Positions 9,071 to 17,066 of a stretch of 64,000 nucleotides of DNA are shown here, piece after piece. The stretch lies in NCBI GenBank assembly GCA_003167555.1, contig PMSN01000022.1, forward strand, positions 62,001-126,000. The letters run 5' to 3'. Each line of letters begins with the position of its first letter. Position 1 is the stretch's first letter. Both the position numbers and the translations under genes were made by a program. The notes below the pieces were generated by a model that did not search any database, was not told where the DNA came from, and was given only the letters and a program-made list of their open reading frames with translations. This DNA is from Spartobacteria bacterium. GTDB taxonomy: Bacteria > Verrucomicrobiota > Verrucomicrobiia > Chthoniobacterales > UBA10450.

Positions 9071-9187
9071 TCAGGCAACGGCGATGGCCGGGGAGTCGAC
9101 TGCCGGAATGTTCCGTTGCGCGTCCATGAGCAGCAGGGCCAAGCCCGCGCACAACCAGAGGACGCCATAGATCCACCACAAGAGCAT
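9071..9187 (-). pseudogene. C-terminal remnant of a membrane protein
   Basis: A 38-codon frame MLLWWIYGVLWLCAGLALLL followed by MDAQRNIPAVDSPAIAVA and a stop reads as a last transmembrane helix with a short tail. The frame stays open upstream for several codons (DPEATF) and then runs into the tag remnant in another frame. Too short to name. It could be a chance hydrophobic frame. Confidence 0.4.
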
Positions 9188-9195
9188 GAACGTGG

Positions 9196-9345
9196 CTTCA
9201 GGATCGTGATCCAACTCAAGCCGGCTTGCGCGCCTTCGAGGATTAGGAACTCGAACAGCATCCGATCATCGTGCAAAGGGACGCCCCATTCCTCATCGTG
9301 ATAGGTGATGGCGGGTTCAGTCGTAGCCCAAGGACAACGCGGCAT
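9196..9345 (-). pseudogene. tag: 3-methyladenine DNA glycosylase I (Tag) N-terminal fragment
   Basis: About 50 codons match the start of Tag, the glycosylase that removes 3-methyladenine from DNA: MPRCPWATTEPAITYHDEEW, then GVPLHDDRMLFEFLILEGAQ and AGLSWITILK. The start and N-terminal Zn/catalytic region are intact, but after ITILK the Tag-like sequence ends abruptly. The remaining roughly 130 residues are absent, and the sequence passes into a hydrophobic frame of unrelated type. A deletion junction is the simplest explanation; an assembly join is the alternative. Confidence 0.8.
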
Positions 9346-9440
9346 GCGATGACCCTGCCCGGTCGCAGCCGCAGGTTAACAGCAAATTGAGCCACACAGC
9401 CCACGCTTTCCCGATCGCGTCCGCTGCGTAAATTCGCCGG

Positions 9441-10558
9441 ATGTCGCTGGAGCGCACAGCATCGCGGAAAGCCAAGGCGGGATCGAAGGACGATCCGGAC
9501 GATAGCCGCATCGTTCTGGTGAATCAGGAGCCATTGCGAGAGACGGCTGCGGCCGATTGCACGAGCGCGAGGGTGCGCCTGGAACGCGCGCGCGCCGGCT
9601 GGCATCGGTTTGAGCGCAAAGACAAACCAGCTTTTGTCCGCTGGAGGGCGCGCGAATTCGGCGCGCTCCTCAGCAGGGCACGCGAAGTCGAAGAGCAGAT
9701 TCGCGACAGCCCGGCGCTCGTCCACGAAGTGGAAATGGAAATGCGTCGTGGTTTCCAGAACGCGCATAGCGCCTACCAGCGCGTGATGTTTCGGCGGGAG
9801 AATCCTTCAGCGGCGGTGGAAGAAGAAGAGGTCGACGTTTCGCGAGAAAGCCGTGGAGCATCGAGCAAGCTGAGCGATTTCGAAAAGGAAGCGCTCTTCC
9901 AGCAATGGGTGCAACGATCACTCGGAACGAACCCGGACAAGATGGATGACGCGGCCTACTCGACCACGTTCGAAGCCTTCAAGTCACACATGTTCCGAAG
10001 CGCGCCGGAAGAGAAGGAGCCACGGAACATCAATAGGCCAAGTGCGAAGAAGCGAATCGCAGTGGAGTCAGAGGAAGAGGCAAAGGTGGATGCGCGGGTG
10101 AAGGAGCTCTACCGGATCCTCGTTAGGCGATTGCATCCATGATCTGCGCGCCGATGCGAGCGTGGCGGTCTCCGCGCTTTGGCACGAGGTGCAGGAAGCT
10201 TATGCCGCCGGCGACGTCGCCCACATGGAAATCCTTCTCGCCTTAAGCGATATCGAATCAAACCAAGTGGGCGCGGCAGACCAGCGTCGGCCAAATGCGC
10301 GCGGTCCTGGCGGAACTGGAGCGAGCTTTGCGTGCGCTGGAGAAGAGCTTGCTGGAGGCGGAGGGCGAAGATGCGTGGAACTTCGCGCAAAGCGGGCCGA
10401 ATGCGGATCTGCGGCTGCGGGTTGAGCGGCAGCTGAAGTTGGATCTCGCCGCCCGCACCATGCGCCTCGCTGTTCTCACGAAAGCGATCGCGGCCTGGGC
10501 CCAGGGTCCCATTGTCCATCGCACGGCCGCGCTGGCGCGTCAGTATTCGCGCGTTTGA
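9441..10558 (+). pseudogene. J-domain-like protein broken by two frameshifts
   Basis: Three overlapping frames join into one protein of about 370 residues. Frame one (9441 to a TGA at 10140) ends in LYRILVRRLHP. Shifting one base continues it as DLRADASVAVSALWHEVQEA, so the J-domain signature tripeptide HPD is split exactly at the first shift. A second shift near 10262 leads from LALSDIES into QTSVGQMRAVLAELERALR, which ends at 10558. Both shifts look like one extra base each. The N-terminal 200 residues are charged and helical. DnaJ-type proteins assist Hsp70, but the rest of this one is not a standard DnaJ. True decay or base errors cannot be told apart here. Confidence 0.75.
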
Positions 10559-10626
10559 TTCGGTAGTATCGAATGCGCATAAGAACAGATGCGGAATCGG
10601 CCTGACGGACGATAGTCCCGGCTCAA

Positions 10627-11940
10627 ATGTCCTTTCGCGCACTCAATCTTTCGCCCCAAGTCCTGCTCGCTGTCCGCGACGCGGGCTACACTGAGCCGAC
10701 TCCGATTCAGATCGCGGCGATCCCGCACATTCTCGCGGGTCATGACGTGATCGGTATCGCGCAGACCGGCACCGGAAAGACGGCGGCGTTCGTGCTGCCG
10801 ATCCTGACGAGGTTGGCCGCTTCGATGCAGAGCGGACAGAGACGCGGCACGCGCGCGCTGGTCGTGGCGCCGACGCGTGAGCTCGTCGTGCAGATCGAGG
10901 AGAACGTGCGCGCGTACGCGAAACATCTTCCGTTGCGCATGGCCACCGTTTTCGGGGGCGTGAGTGAGCGTCCGCAGCTCGAGGCTTTGCGTTCTGGCGT
11001 GGATCTCGTCGTGGCCACACCGGGCCGGTTGATCGACTTGATGGGGCAACGCGCCGCGAATTTTTCCGGCATCGAATTTCTCGTGCTCGACGAAGCCGAT
11101 CGGATGCTCGACATGGGTTTTCTTCCGCCGATTCGCCAGATCGTGAAAGCGTTGCCGCAAAAACGCCAGACGCTCATGTTCTCCGCGTCGCTCTCGCGTG
11201 AAATCGAGAAGCTGACGCACGAGTTCCAACGCTCGCCGAAGATGGTTGAGATTGGCCGGCGCGCGAACCCAGCCGACACGGTGACGCAGTTTGCCTACGA
11301 AGTGCGCGCGCACTTGAAGCCCGCGCTGCTGCTCCATCTCCTGGGCGATCCGCAATTCGATACCGTCCTCGTATTCGCGCGCACCAAGCACGGGGCCGAT
11401 CGGATCGCGCGCCGTCTCGAAAGCAGCGGAATCAAAACGGGCACGATCCATTCGAATCGCTCGCAGAGCCAGCGGCTCCGCGCGCTGAAGGATTTCAAAT
11501 CCGGCGCCGTCCGCGTCCTGGTGGCTACTGACATCGCCGCGCGCGGGATCGACGTCGATGGGATCTCGCATGTGGTGAACTACGATTTCCCAATGCACTC
11601 GGAGGATTACGTCCACCGCATTGGTCGCACCGGCCGGGCGCATGCGATCGGCGACGCGATCAGCTTTATCACGCCGGAAGACCACGGACCACTGCGCTCG
11701 CTCGAACGTTTCATCGGGCGCGGCATCGTGCGGAAACGCGCGGAAGGCTTCGATTACAATGCGGCTGCTCCGCCGCGCGACGAACGGGGCAGGGGAGAAC
11801 GACGGCAATCTCCCCCGAAGATGGAACCGAAATCACCTGGAAATTCCGCGCGCGGCAGCGGCGATGCCGCGCAACGCAACAGCGGGCGGCGTCCCCGTGG
11901 CTTTTCTTCGACTCGCAGATCGTGGGGAAGATCGCGCTGA
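10627..11940 (+). CDS. DEAD-box ATP-dependent RNA helicase (RhlE-like)
   Basis: A 437-residue DEAD-box helicase that unwinds RNA duplexes in ribosome assembly or RNA turnover. The Q motif is PTPIQ, Walker A is AQTGTGKT (residues 45-52) and DEAD is at 155-158. Motif III reads SAS where most relatives have SAT, and motif VI is HRIGRTGRA. The C-terminal 70 residues are Arg/Gly/Pro-rich and presumably bind RNA. RhlE is the nearest of the named subgroups by length and tail, though this is a general resemblance. Confidence 0.93.
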   Translation: MSFRALNLSPQVLLAVRDAGYTEPTPIQIAAIPHILAGHDVIGIAQTGTGKTAAFVLPILTRLAASMQSGQRRGTRALVVAPTRELVVQIEENVRAYAKHLPLRMATVFGGVSERPQLEALRSGVDLVVATPGRLIDLMGQRAANFSGIEFLVLDEADRMLDMGFLPPIRQIVKALPQKRQTLMFSASLSREIEKLTHEFQRSPKMVEIGRRANPADTVTQFAYEVRAHLKPALLLHLLGDPQFDTVLVFARTKHGADRIARRLESSGIKTGTIHSNRSQSQRLRALKDFKSGAVRVLVATDIAARGIDVDGISHVVNYDFPMHSEDYVHRIGRTGRAHAIGDAISFITPEDHGPLRSLERFIGRGIVRKRAEGFDYNAAAPPRDERGRGERRQSPPKMEPKSPGNSARGSGDAAQRNSGRRPRGFSSTRRSWGRSR

Positions 11941-11970
11941 GGAAGTTCGACTCGTTTGGGAAGCGCTGAA

Positions 11971-12462
11971 TCAGCGATAGTGCAAACGAATCAGGCGAGG
12001 TTTCTCCTCGAGCACGAGAACGAACAAATTGTCGTAATCGTTCTCCTCAATGCTAATCGGCGTGGCGATACCAAATCCTTTGATCAGATCCGGAATGGTA
12101 TTGCCATGGCCGACGACCAGGACGTTGCCGGTTGAACTTCGTAGTTTAGCGAGGAGCGCGGCAGAATCTTTCGCCGGCACGATTACCGGATCGACATGAA
12201 GCAACTTCGCCAACGGCGCGGCGGTTTGCTGGGTGCGCTTGAGATCCGTCACATAAATCGCGGAGACGGCCCCGTCTTTCAGCGTGGTCGCGAGTGATTC
12301 GGCGCGAGCGCGGCCCGCTTCCGACAGATCAGGATTATCGCCGCCGGTTCCGGATTTCTCGGCGTGCCGGACAAAGAAGATCGTTGATTGCGCGGCAGCC
12401 GCAGAAATGAAGAGGCCCGAGAAGAGAAGAAAAAGAATGAAACGTTTGATAGGGAAGTTCAT
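11971..12462 (-). CDS. Exported histidine phosphatase (SixA/phosphoglycerate mutase-like)
   Basis: A 163-residue protein with a signal peptide (residues 1-24, ending AAAAQS) and a histidine phosphatase core. The catalytic RHAEKSG is at residues 32-38 and the second histidine is in VVGHGNTIPDLIKG. The predicted export sets it apart from cytoplasmic SixA; the substrate is unknown. Its start region is preceded on the coding strand by a purine heptamer repeat. Confidence 0.88.
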   Translation of the reverse strand: MNFPIKRFILFLLFSGLFISAAAAQSTIFFVRHAEKSGTGGDNPDLSEAGRARAESLATTLKDGAVSAIYVTDLKRTQQTAAPLAKLLHVDPVIVPAKDSAALLAKLRSSTGNVLVVGHGNTIPDLIKGFGIATPISIEENDYDNLFVLVLEEKPRLIRLHYR

Positions 12463-12469
12463 GGCAAAT

Positions 12470-12500
12470 TAGAAAGTAGGAAGGAGGAAGTAGAATTGGA
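12470..12500. repeat. Purine-rich heptamer repeat
   Basis: TAGAAAGTAGGAAGGAGGAA followed by GTAGAATTGG. It lies directly upstream of the histidine phosphatase start, which is read from the other strand. Confidence 0.7.
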
Positions 12501-12587
12501 AGAAGTTAGATATGTTAAGAGAGCAAAGCAGTCAGCGGTCTTTCGGCCGGCGATATTGAGCGGGCGCGAAGTCAAGCAGTCGACTGC

Positions 12588-13379
12588 TTAATCCAGCAAC
12601 TCGACGGGATCGCCTTTGCGGATGGTGCCTTCCACGAGGACGGCGCCGTAGACGCCGATCTTGCCGTCGTGGGCTTGGACCACTTGTTTTAAGACGACGG
12701 GAGTTTTCTCTGCGGTATCAGGATCGAGCGTGACAAGCATGCAGCGCGGGTCGCGTTCCAGAATCGAGAGGGTGACCTGCGAGCCGATGCGAAGAGAACG
12801 GCCGACATAGCTGTCCTCGGAAAATCCTTCGGCGTCGCTCAAATCGAGATAGATGTTTGTCCGGAAGCGGAGCTTGTCGATCTTGATGCCGGTCTCGTCG
12901 GCGAGCTGGTGCACTGATTGCAATGAGAGGAGCGAGAGCGGGCGACAGTCGGTCATCGCGCGCTGGGAGTGAACTAACGTGAGCTGATGTTTGTCGTCGA
13001 TCCCGGCGCGAAGCATGTCGATCAGCGCGGGATCATTGAGGGCCACCGTGTTTCCCGCCGGTGTCTCGACATCGAGCATCAGCTCCGTTGCGTCAGCGTA
13101 AACGGGAGTCGCGCCGGGAGGCATGCTCTGGGCTTCGGTCAGGTTGACGGGCGCCGCCGCTTTGTCGGGATGACGGAAGCGCGGGCGATACCGAATCATC
13201 TGGCGCTGATCGCGCGCGGTCAGGTAGGGGAATCCCTTTGGGCTGGCGGAACTGTGGAAGGCAAAGAGGCGATCACCGTAGATGCCGGAGAATCCCGCGA
13301 ACAATTCGTTCACCTCCTCGCCGCGCATACTTTTTACCGGATAGCGCCAGAGACTTTCGATTTTTCCGACAACGCTCAT
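12588..13379 (-). CDS. MOSC domain protein
   Basis: A 263-residue protein with an N-terminal beta-barrel MOSC_N domain (ESLWRYPVKSMRGEEV) and a C-terminal MOSC domain (residues about 110-255), the molybdenum-cofactor sulfurase C-terminal fold used to carry sulfur or bind Moco. The conserved cysteine is in ERDPRCMLVTLDPDTAEKTP. Such proteins can reduce N-hydroxylated compounds or traffic sulfur; the exact role is unknown. Confidence 0.9.
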   Translation of the reverse strand: MSVVGKIESLWRYPVKSMRGEEVNELFAGFSGIYGDRLFAFHSSASPKGFPYLTARDQRQMIRYRPRFRHPDKAAAPVNLTEAQSMPPGATPVYADATELMLDVETPAGNTVALNDPALIDMLRAGIDDKHQLTLVHSQRAMTDCRPLSLLSLQSVHQLADETGIKIDKLRFRTNIYLDLSDAEGFSEDSYVGRSLRIGSQVTLSILERDPRCMLVTLDPDTAEKTPVVLKQVVQAHDGKIGVYGAVLVEGTIRKGDPVELLD

Positions 13380-13384
13380 GGAGA

Positions 13385-13412
13385 AATTATAAAGTAGAAG
13401 TTAGAAAGTGGA
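13385..13412. repeat. Purine-rich heptamer repeat
   Basis: TTATAAAGTAGAAGTTAGAA followed by AGTGGAAC, just upstream of the MOSC gene start. Confidence 0.65.
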
Positions 13413-13427
13413 ACCTGGAATGCGTGA

Positions 13428-14270
13428 TCAGTTTCGTTTACCGAAGACGCTGTTGATCTCGGCGAAAGGGACAGCGCCAGAAAGCGAATTGAAGGTGCCG
13501 CTTTCCGCGATCTCGCGCGCGGACCGGATGAATGCGCCCCAGGCGACACAGGCTAGAGCTGATCCCACGGAAATCCGGCGAACGCCAAGATCGGCCAGGC
13601 GCGCGACCGAAAGTTTTTCGCTGGGGCGCGACACCAGGACGTTGACTGGTTTCGGCGCGACCGCCTTCACGAGCTGGCCGATCTCATCGGGCTCGCGCAC
13701 GCCGGGAGCGTACAAGCAATCCGCGCCCGCTTCCGCGTAAGCGACGAGTCTCTTGCGCGCGAAGTTCAAGGCATCGGGATGCCCGATGAGCCACGCTTCG
13801 CAGCGCCCGGTCAGCACGACGGGGATTTTCGAATCATCGATCGCCGTGCGCGCGGCCTGGACACGCTCGATCGCGAGACGCTCCTCGTAAAGCGGCGCTG
13901 CGTCATCGCCGGTGGAATCTTCGATGGATAATCCGGCTGCCCCAGTCGCGACGCAGAGCTTCACATTGACCGCGACATCTTCGGGCTCCGCGGCGAAACC
14001 GTTAAGGAAATCTGCGTTCACCGGCAACGAAGTCGCGCCGGCGATTTCGCGGATGTGCGCGAGCATCTCGTCGCGCGCCACTTTTCCGTCCGGCAATCCG
14101 CGCGAAAAGGCGAAGCCGGCCGAGGTGGTCGCGAGCGCCTTGAACCCGAGATGTTGGAGATAAATCGCCGTGCCCACGTCCCACGGATTGGGCAGGACAA
14201 AGCAGCCGGATTTGTGGAGCGCGCGGAAATGCGCGACGGAGGAGGATTGCGTGGACTCGTTGTGGTTCAT
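13428..14270 (-). CDS. Isocitrate lyase / PEP mutase family protein
   Basis: A 280-residue TIM-barrel enzyme of the isocitrate lyase / phosphoenolpyruvate mutase superfamily. The family features LPVNADFLNGFA and AAGLSIEDSTGDD (the metal-binding Asp/Glu region) are visible. Members include oxaloacetate decarboxylases, methylisocitrate lyases and PEP phosphonomutase. The catalytic KKCGH motif of true isocitrate lyases is absent, so a smaller C-C or P-C lyase is likelier. It sits in a run of leftward single genes and the substrate is not indicated. Confidence 0.88.
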   Translation of the reverse strand: MNHNESTQSSSVAHFRALHKSGCFVLPNPWDVGTAIYLQHLGFKALATTSAGFAFSRGLPDGKVARDEMLAHIREIAGATSLPVNADFLNGFAAEPEDVAVNVKLCVATGAAGLSIEDSTGDDAAPLYEERLAIERVQAARTAIDDSKIPVVLTGRCEAWLIGHPDALNFARKRLVAYAEAGADCLYAPGVREPDEIGQLVKAVAPKPVNVLVSRPSEKLSVARLADLGVRRISVGSALACVAWGAFIRSAREIAESGTFNSLSGAVPFAEINSVFGKRN

Positions 14271-14302
14271 CTACCGATTAGCTTTCCTTTCCCAAGGTAA
14301 GC

Positions 14303-14779
14303 TTATTTCGGAGAAGTGGACCGGAGCTTGATGTCGATCTCGGATTTGAGCGTGCGATGAACGGGGCATTTCCCGGCGACCTCCATGAGCTTGGCGCGTT
14401 GCTCTGGCGTCAAGGGGCCGGTGAGGTCGAGCTCCACGTCGATTCGGTCGAGCATCCCTTCTTTTGTAAGGCACTCCTCGCAATCCTTCGCGTGGATCCG
14501 CGAGTGCCGGAGCGAAACAGTAATGTTCTCCAGCGGCAATTGCTTTCGCCGCGCGTACAAGCCGACGGTCATGGAAGTGCACGCACCCAGCCCCGCCAGC
14601 AAATAATCATACGGGCCGGGGCCGGCATCGCCGCCGCCAACATTCACGGGTTCATCGGCGCGCAAGCGGTGCGTACGGGTTGCAACTTCCTGGAGAAATC
14701 CACTCGCGTTGCCGCGTACGACCACGTCTGCCGGTGTGGCGCTAGTTTGTTGCGTTGGAGCTGTAGTTACCGTGTCCAT
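14303..14779 (-). CDS. OsmC family peroxiredoxin-like protein
   Basis: A 158-residue OsmC/Ohr-type protein. The first catalytic cysteine is C67 in GPYDYLLAGLGACTSM. The paired cysteine is in DCEECLTK (C100 and C103), giving one extra cysteine beside the usual position. OsmC proteins reduce organic hydroperoxides using the two cysteines. The gene follows the PEP mutase-like gene on the same strand with 32 bp between them. Confidence 0.9.
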   Translation of the reverse strand: MDTVTTAPTQQTSATPADVVVRGNASGFLQEVATRTHRLRADEPVNVGGGDAGPGPYDYLLAGLGACTSMTVGLYARRKQLPLENITVSLRHSRIHAKDCEECLTKEGMLDRIDVELDLTGPLTPEQRAKLMEVAGKCPVHRTLKSEIDIKLRSTSPK

Positions 14780-14899
14780 GGTTCCAACATACTGGCTGAA
14801 ACCGCTCGGCAGCGACTAGAAACGCCTCATACCTTCACGCGGTTTGCCTCCGCCGACGAGTGCTCGGTCGGCGGAGGACACTTTGGGAAAAAGGAGCCG

Positions 14900-15613
14900 C
14901 TATTTTTTCCGCGTGTAGGCGATCTCCATCGACTTCATTTCGCCGGCGCCGCGGTCTTCGTAGTACTCCATGGTGTGATGATTGGCGTCGGCCACCTTTA
15001 TTACTTCACGAAACTTTATTTTCATCCCGGGCATCATTTCGTAATCGCCGATGTAGGTGAATGTCTTGGTGGCGGCATCGTAGCTGCCTTCCGAGAGACC
15101 GATGCCGGTGCCCATGTTGTCGCACCAGGTGGCGACGAATTTTTTCTTCACGTTGTCGTAGCCTTCAAGCGCCATGCCTTGGAACTCCATGTCCTTCGGC
15201 TTGCCGTCGGCTCCGGGCATTTGCATTTTGCCGGCGACTTCGAAGGTGAAGTAGCGCCCGCCCATGACGGCTTTCCGGACGCCGGTGCCGGTGGACATCA
15301 TCGGCGGCGCGCCAGGAGCCATCCACATTTTTACGTTGTAGCTCCAGGTGCCGGCCATGGTCGCGAGGATCTTGTGGTTCTCGCCCAGCTTCGAGAGCTC
15401 CATCATTTGCTTCATCATCTCGGCCTCGTTGGGCTGGGTGGTGGAGGTGGAGCTTGTGGTGGCGGGGGCCGTCGTGGTCGAAGTGGGGGCCTGGATGATG
15501 TTCGCAGGAGCAGGGCTCGAAACGGTAGTGGCGCTCGTTGGCTTGGTCTCTTGCGCAAAGGCGATCGAGGCGGCGGCGAAAAGCGCTGTCAGAGTTACGG
15601 ATGCAGTTTTCAT
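14900..15613 (-). CDS. Exported DUF1579 protein
   Basis: A 237-residue protein starting at MKTASVTLTALFAAASIAFA, a signal peptide. Residues about 22-75 are a Thr/Ala/Pro-rich linker. Residues 80-237 form a DUF1579 domain (GTWSYNVKMWMAPGAPPMM, then YTYIGDYEMMPGMKIKFREV in pattern). The likely role is a secreted or periplasmic lipocalin-like protein of unknown function. The start at 15613 is preferred over 15631 because it begins at the signal peptide. Confidence 0.85.
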   Translation of the reverse strand: MKTASVTLTALFAAASIAFAQETKPTSATTVSSPAPANIIQAPTSTTTAPATTSSTSTTQPNEAEMMKQMMELSKLGENHKILATMAGTWSYNVKMWMAPGAPPMMSTGTGVRKAVMGGRYFTFEVAGKMQMPGADGKPKDMEFQGMALEGYDNVKKKFVATWCDNMGTGIGLSEGSYDAATKTFTYIGDYEMMPGMKIKFREVIKVADANHHTMEYYEDRGAGEMKSMEIAYTRKK

Positions 15614-15663
15614 GGAGCGCATTCTGCACAAACGAGGGAAGGGGAGTCAAGCCTCGGGACGAG

Positions 15664-15788
15664 GCGAAGTAGAAAGTAGAAAGTAGGAAGTAGGAAGTAG
15701 GAAGTAGAAACGGGAAGCGGGCGAACGAGAGGGGCGAGACAAAGGTCAAACGGTTGCCTCACTCTTCCCTCTTACTTTCTACTTTTGT
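15664..15788. repeat. Purine heptamer arrays, one per strand
   Basis: GAAGTAGAAAGTAGAAAGTA and further GGAAGTA units occupy 15664-15712. The complement (CTTACTTTCTACTTTTG) is at 15772-15788, where it encodes the C-terminal tail VESKREE of the next leftward gene. Between them the sequence is purine-rich and degenerate. Confidence 0.8.
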
Positions 15789-16490
15789 CCCCCAGATTCC
15801 TAATGTTTGTAACTGACGTGTGGCGATGGAGGGCCAGTCGCGGTTCGCGGCGGGGCTGGCGGGGCTGGGATGCAAAATGCGGCCGAGCCGGATCGGTGTG
15901 TCGCGCAAGACTTGCTCCGCGCGTTTCGTGGCGAAGTCGCCGATGCCGACAAGCCATTCGGGTTGAAGAACGCGCAGGAGCTCGCGCAGATGTTCGTCGC
16001 ACGCGGCGAAGAGCGCGGCGCGTTCGCGAGACGGCAGCTTGTCGGGCGTGCGATTCCGGCCGCTGCTCTCGAGGAACGCGAGCGGACAATAGTTCATCAC
16101 CAAGTGCTCAGCGAAGAACGCTTGGGCGCGGCCGAATCGGTCGGCGAACAACGCCCACAGTCGTTGTCCGCTGATCTCACTCCGCGCGCAGGCGAATCCG
16201 GTCACGAGCCGTTTGGGATGTTCGTGCGCGGGCCGGCCGATTTTTGTTTCAATCCCGAGCCAATCGCGCACGGCCGCGATCTGGCCAAAGGGTATGCCGG
16301 TCTGCGCCATCCCGAATGGGCCCGGATTCATCCCGAGAAACAGGACGCGCTTTTGGTTGCTCGCGTAACGGCGCAAATAAGCTTCGTGCGCGGCCCAGGC
16401 GTAATCGAGCGGATTGTAAATGTGCGTGACCGGCGGCGCGAAAGTGAGTTTGTTCACCGCCGCGCGCAGCTTTCGCGCAGCAAGGATCAA
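15759..16490 (-). CDS. SMUG1-like uracil-DNA glycosylase
   Basis: About 243 residues of the SMUG1 family, which removes uracil and oxidised pyrimidines from DNA. The signature GMNPGPFGMAQTGIPFG and the histidine of HPSPASPAANRDW are present. The start is uncertain. A frame reaching 16748 exists, but its first 86 codons overlap the antitoxin gene on the same strand in a different frame. A TTG at 16490, before a matching SMUG1 first helix (LILAARKLRAAV), is used here. The final seven residues come from a purine heptamer repeat. Confidence 0.85.
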   Translation of the reverse strand: MILAARKLRAAVNKLTFAPPVTHIYNPLDYAWAAHEAYLRRYASNQKRVLFLGMNPGPFGMAQTGIPFGQIAAVRDWLGIETKIGRPAHEHPKRLVTGFACARSEISGQRLWALFADRFGRAQAFFAEHLVMNYCPLAFLESSGRNRTPDKLPSRERAALFAACDEHLRELLRVLQPEWLVGIGDFATKRAEQVLRDTPIRLGRILHPSPASPAANRDWPSIATRQLQTLGIWGTKVESKREE

Positions 16491-16584
16491 CTCGCGGCTG
16501 AGTCCTTTATTTGTTTTTGCGATAACGGACTGAGGTCTCTCCTTCGAACTTCTCTTCGAGGTTCTTTGCTGTGGTCGGCAGCAG

Positions 16585-16806
16585 TTACAATCCCAGTCCT
16601 TTTGCGGCGTCCCGCAACGGAGTGCCCGGCTTCCCCGCGTTGCGTTTCTTGGCAGCGGTGAGAGCGCGCCGGTCTTCAAGGTCTTCCAGGGCAGCCTTGA
16701 GTTCACGCAGCACCGCCTTGCCGCGGCGAATCTGTTTTTCGATGTCAATGCCGCCGATTTGGTGATTCCTCGCGGTTGGCTTTGATCTCAGGGCGCTGCT
16801 GTTCAT
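16585..16806 (-). CDS. Antitoxin of a RelBE-type pair
   Basis: A 73-residue protein whose second half, LEDLEDRRALTAAKKRNAGK and then PGTPLRDAAKGLGL, resembles the tail of RelB/PHD-type antitoxins (helix, basic patch, then a Pro-led helix ending in LGL). The ATG overlaps the stop of the upstream RelE-type frame as ATGA, the usual coupling of toxin-antitoxin pairs. The N-terminus is short and not a clear DNA-binding domain. The name rests on context plus a weak motif. Confidence 0.6.
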   Translation of the reverse strand: MNSSALRSKPTARNHQIGGIDIEKQIRRGKAVLRELKAALEDLEDRRALTAAKKRNAGKPGTPLRDAAKGLGL

Positions 16807-17051
16807 CGGTAAATATTCGTTCGCGGCCCGACAGCATAGACTATCACAGTGCGCCCTTCGAGTTCAAAGAGCACCCGTCAATTGCGCACGCGCAGACGGT
16901 ATTCATTGTCCGAGCCTTTGAGTTTCTTTACGTCGCCGGCCAAGTTCTCTTCGAGCAGGAAGAGTTTGTGGCCAATCTCGCGCCGGATTAATTGTGGCAG
17001 GGCACGCAGCTTGTCTTTGATTTCGTCGGTGAGAACGACGTTATAGTGCAT
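16803..17051 (-). pseudogene. RelE/ParE-type toxin with an in-frame nonsense codon
   Basis: An 83-codon frame MHYNVVLTDEIKDKLRALPQ, LIRREIGHKLFLLEENLAGD, VKKLKGSDNEYRLRVRN, then TGA at 16878-16880, and on in frame as RVLFELEGRTVIVYAVGPRT before NIYR and the true stop. The pattern YRLRVRxxRVLFELEGRT..V..VGPR.NIYR is the RelE/ParE core. The TGA takes the place of the aromatic residue expected between Asn and Arg (Trp or Tyr). Codons downstream stay intact, so the break looks recent or is a base error. The gene begins 16 bp from the end of nuoN and overlaps the antitoxin by ATGA. Confidence 0.78.
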
Positions 17052-17066
17052 GTGGCAGGTGACCGC

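Noticed and set aside
16491-16748. Longer N-terminus for the SMUG1-like gene
   Set aside because: The first 86 codons overlap the antitoxin frame and resemble no glycosylase.
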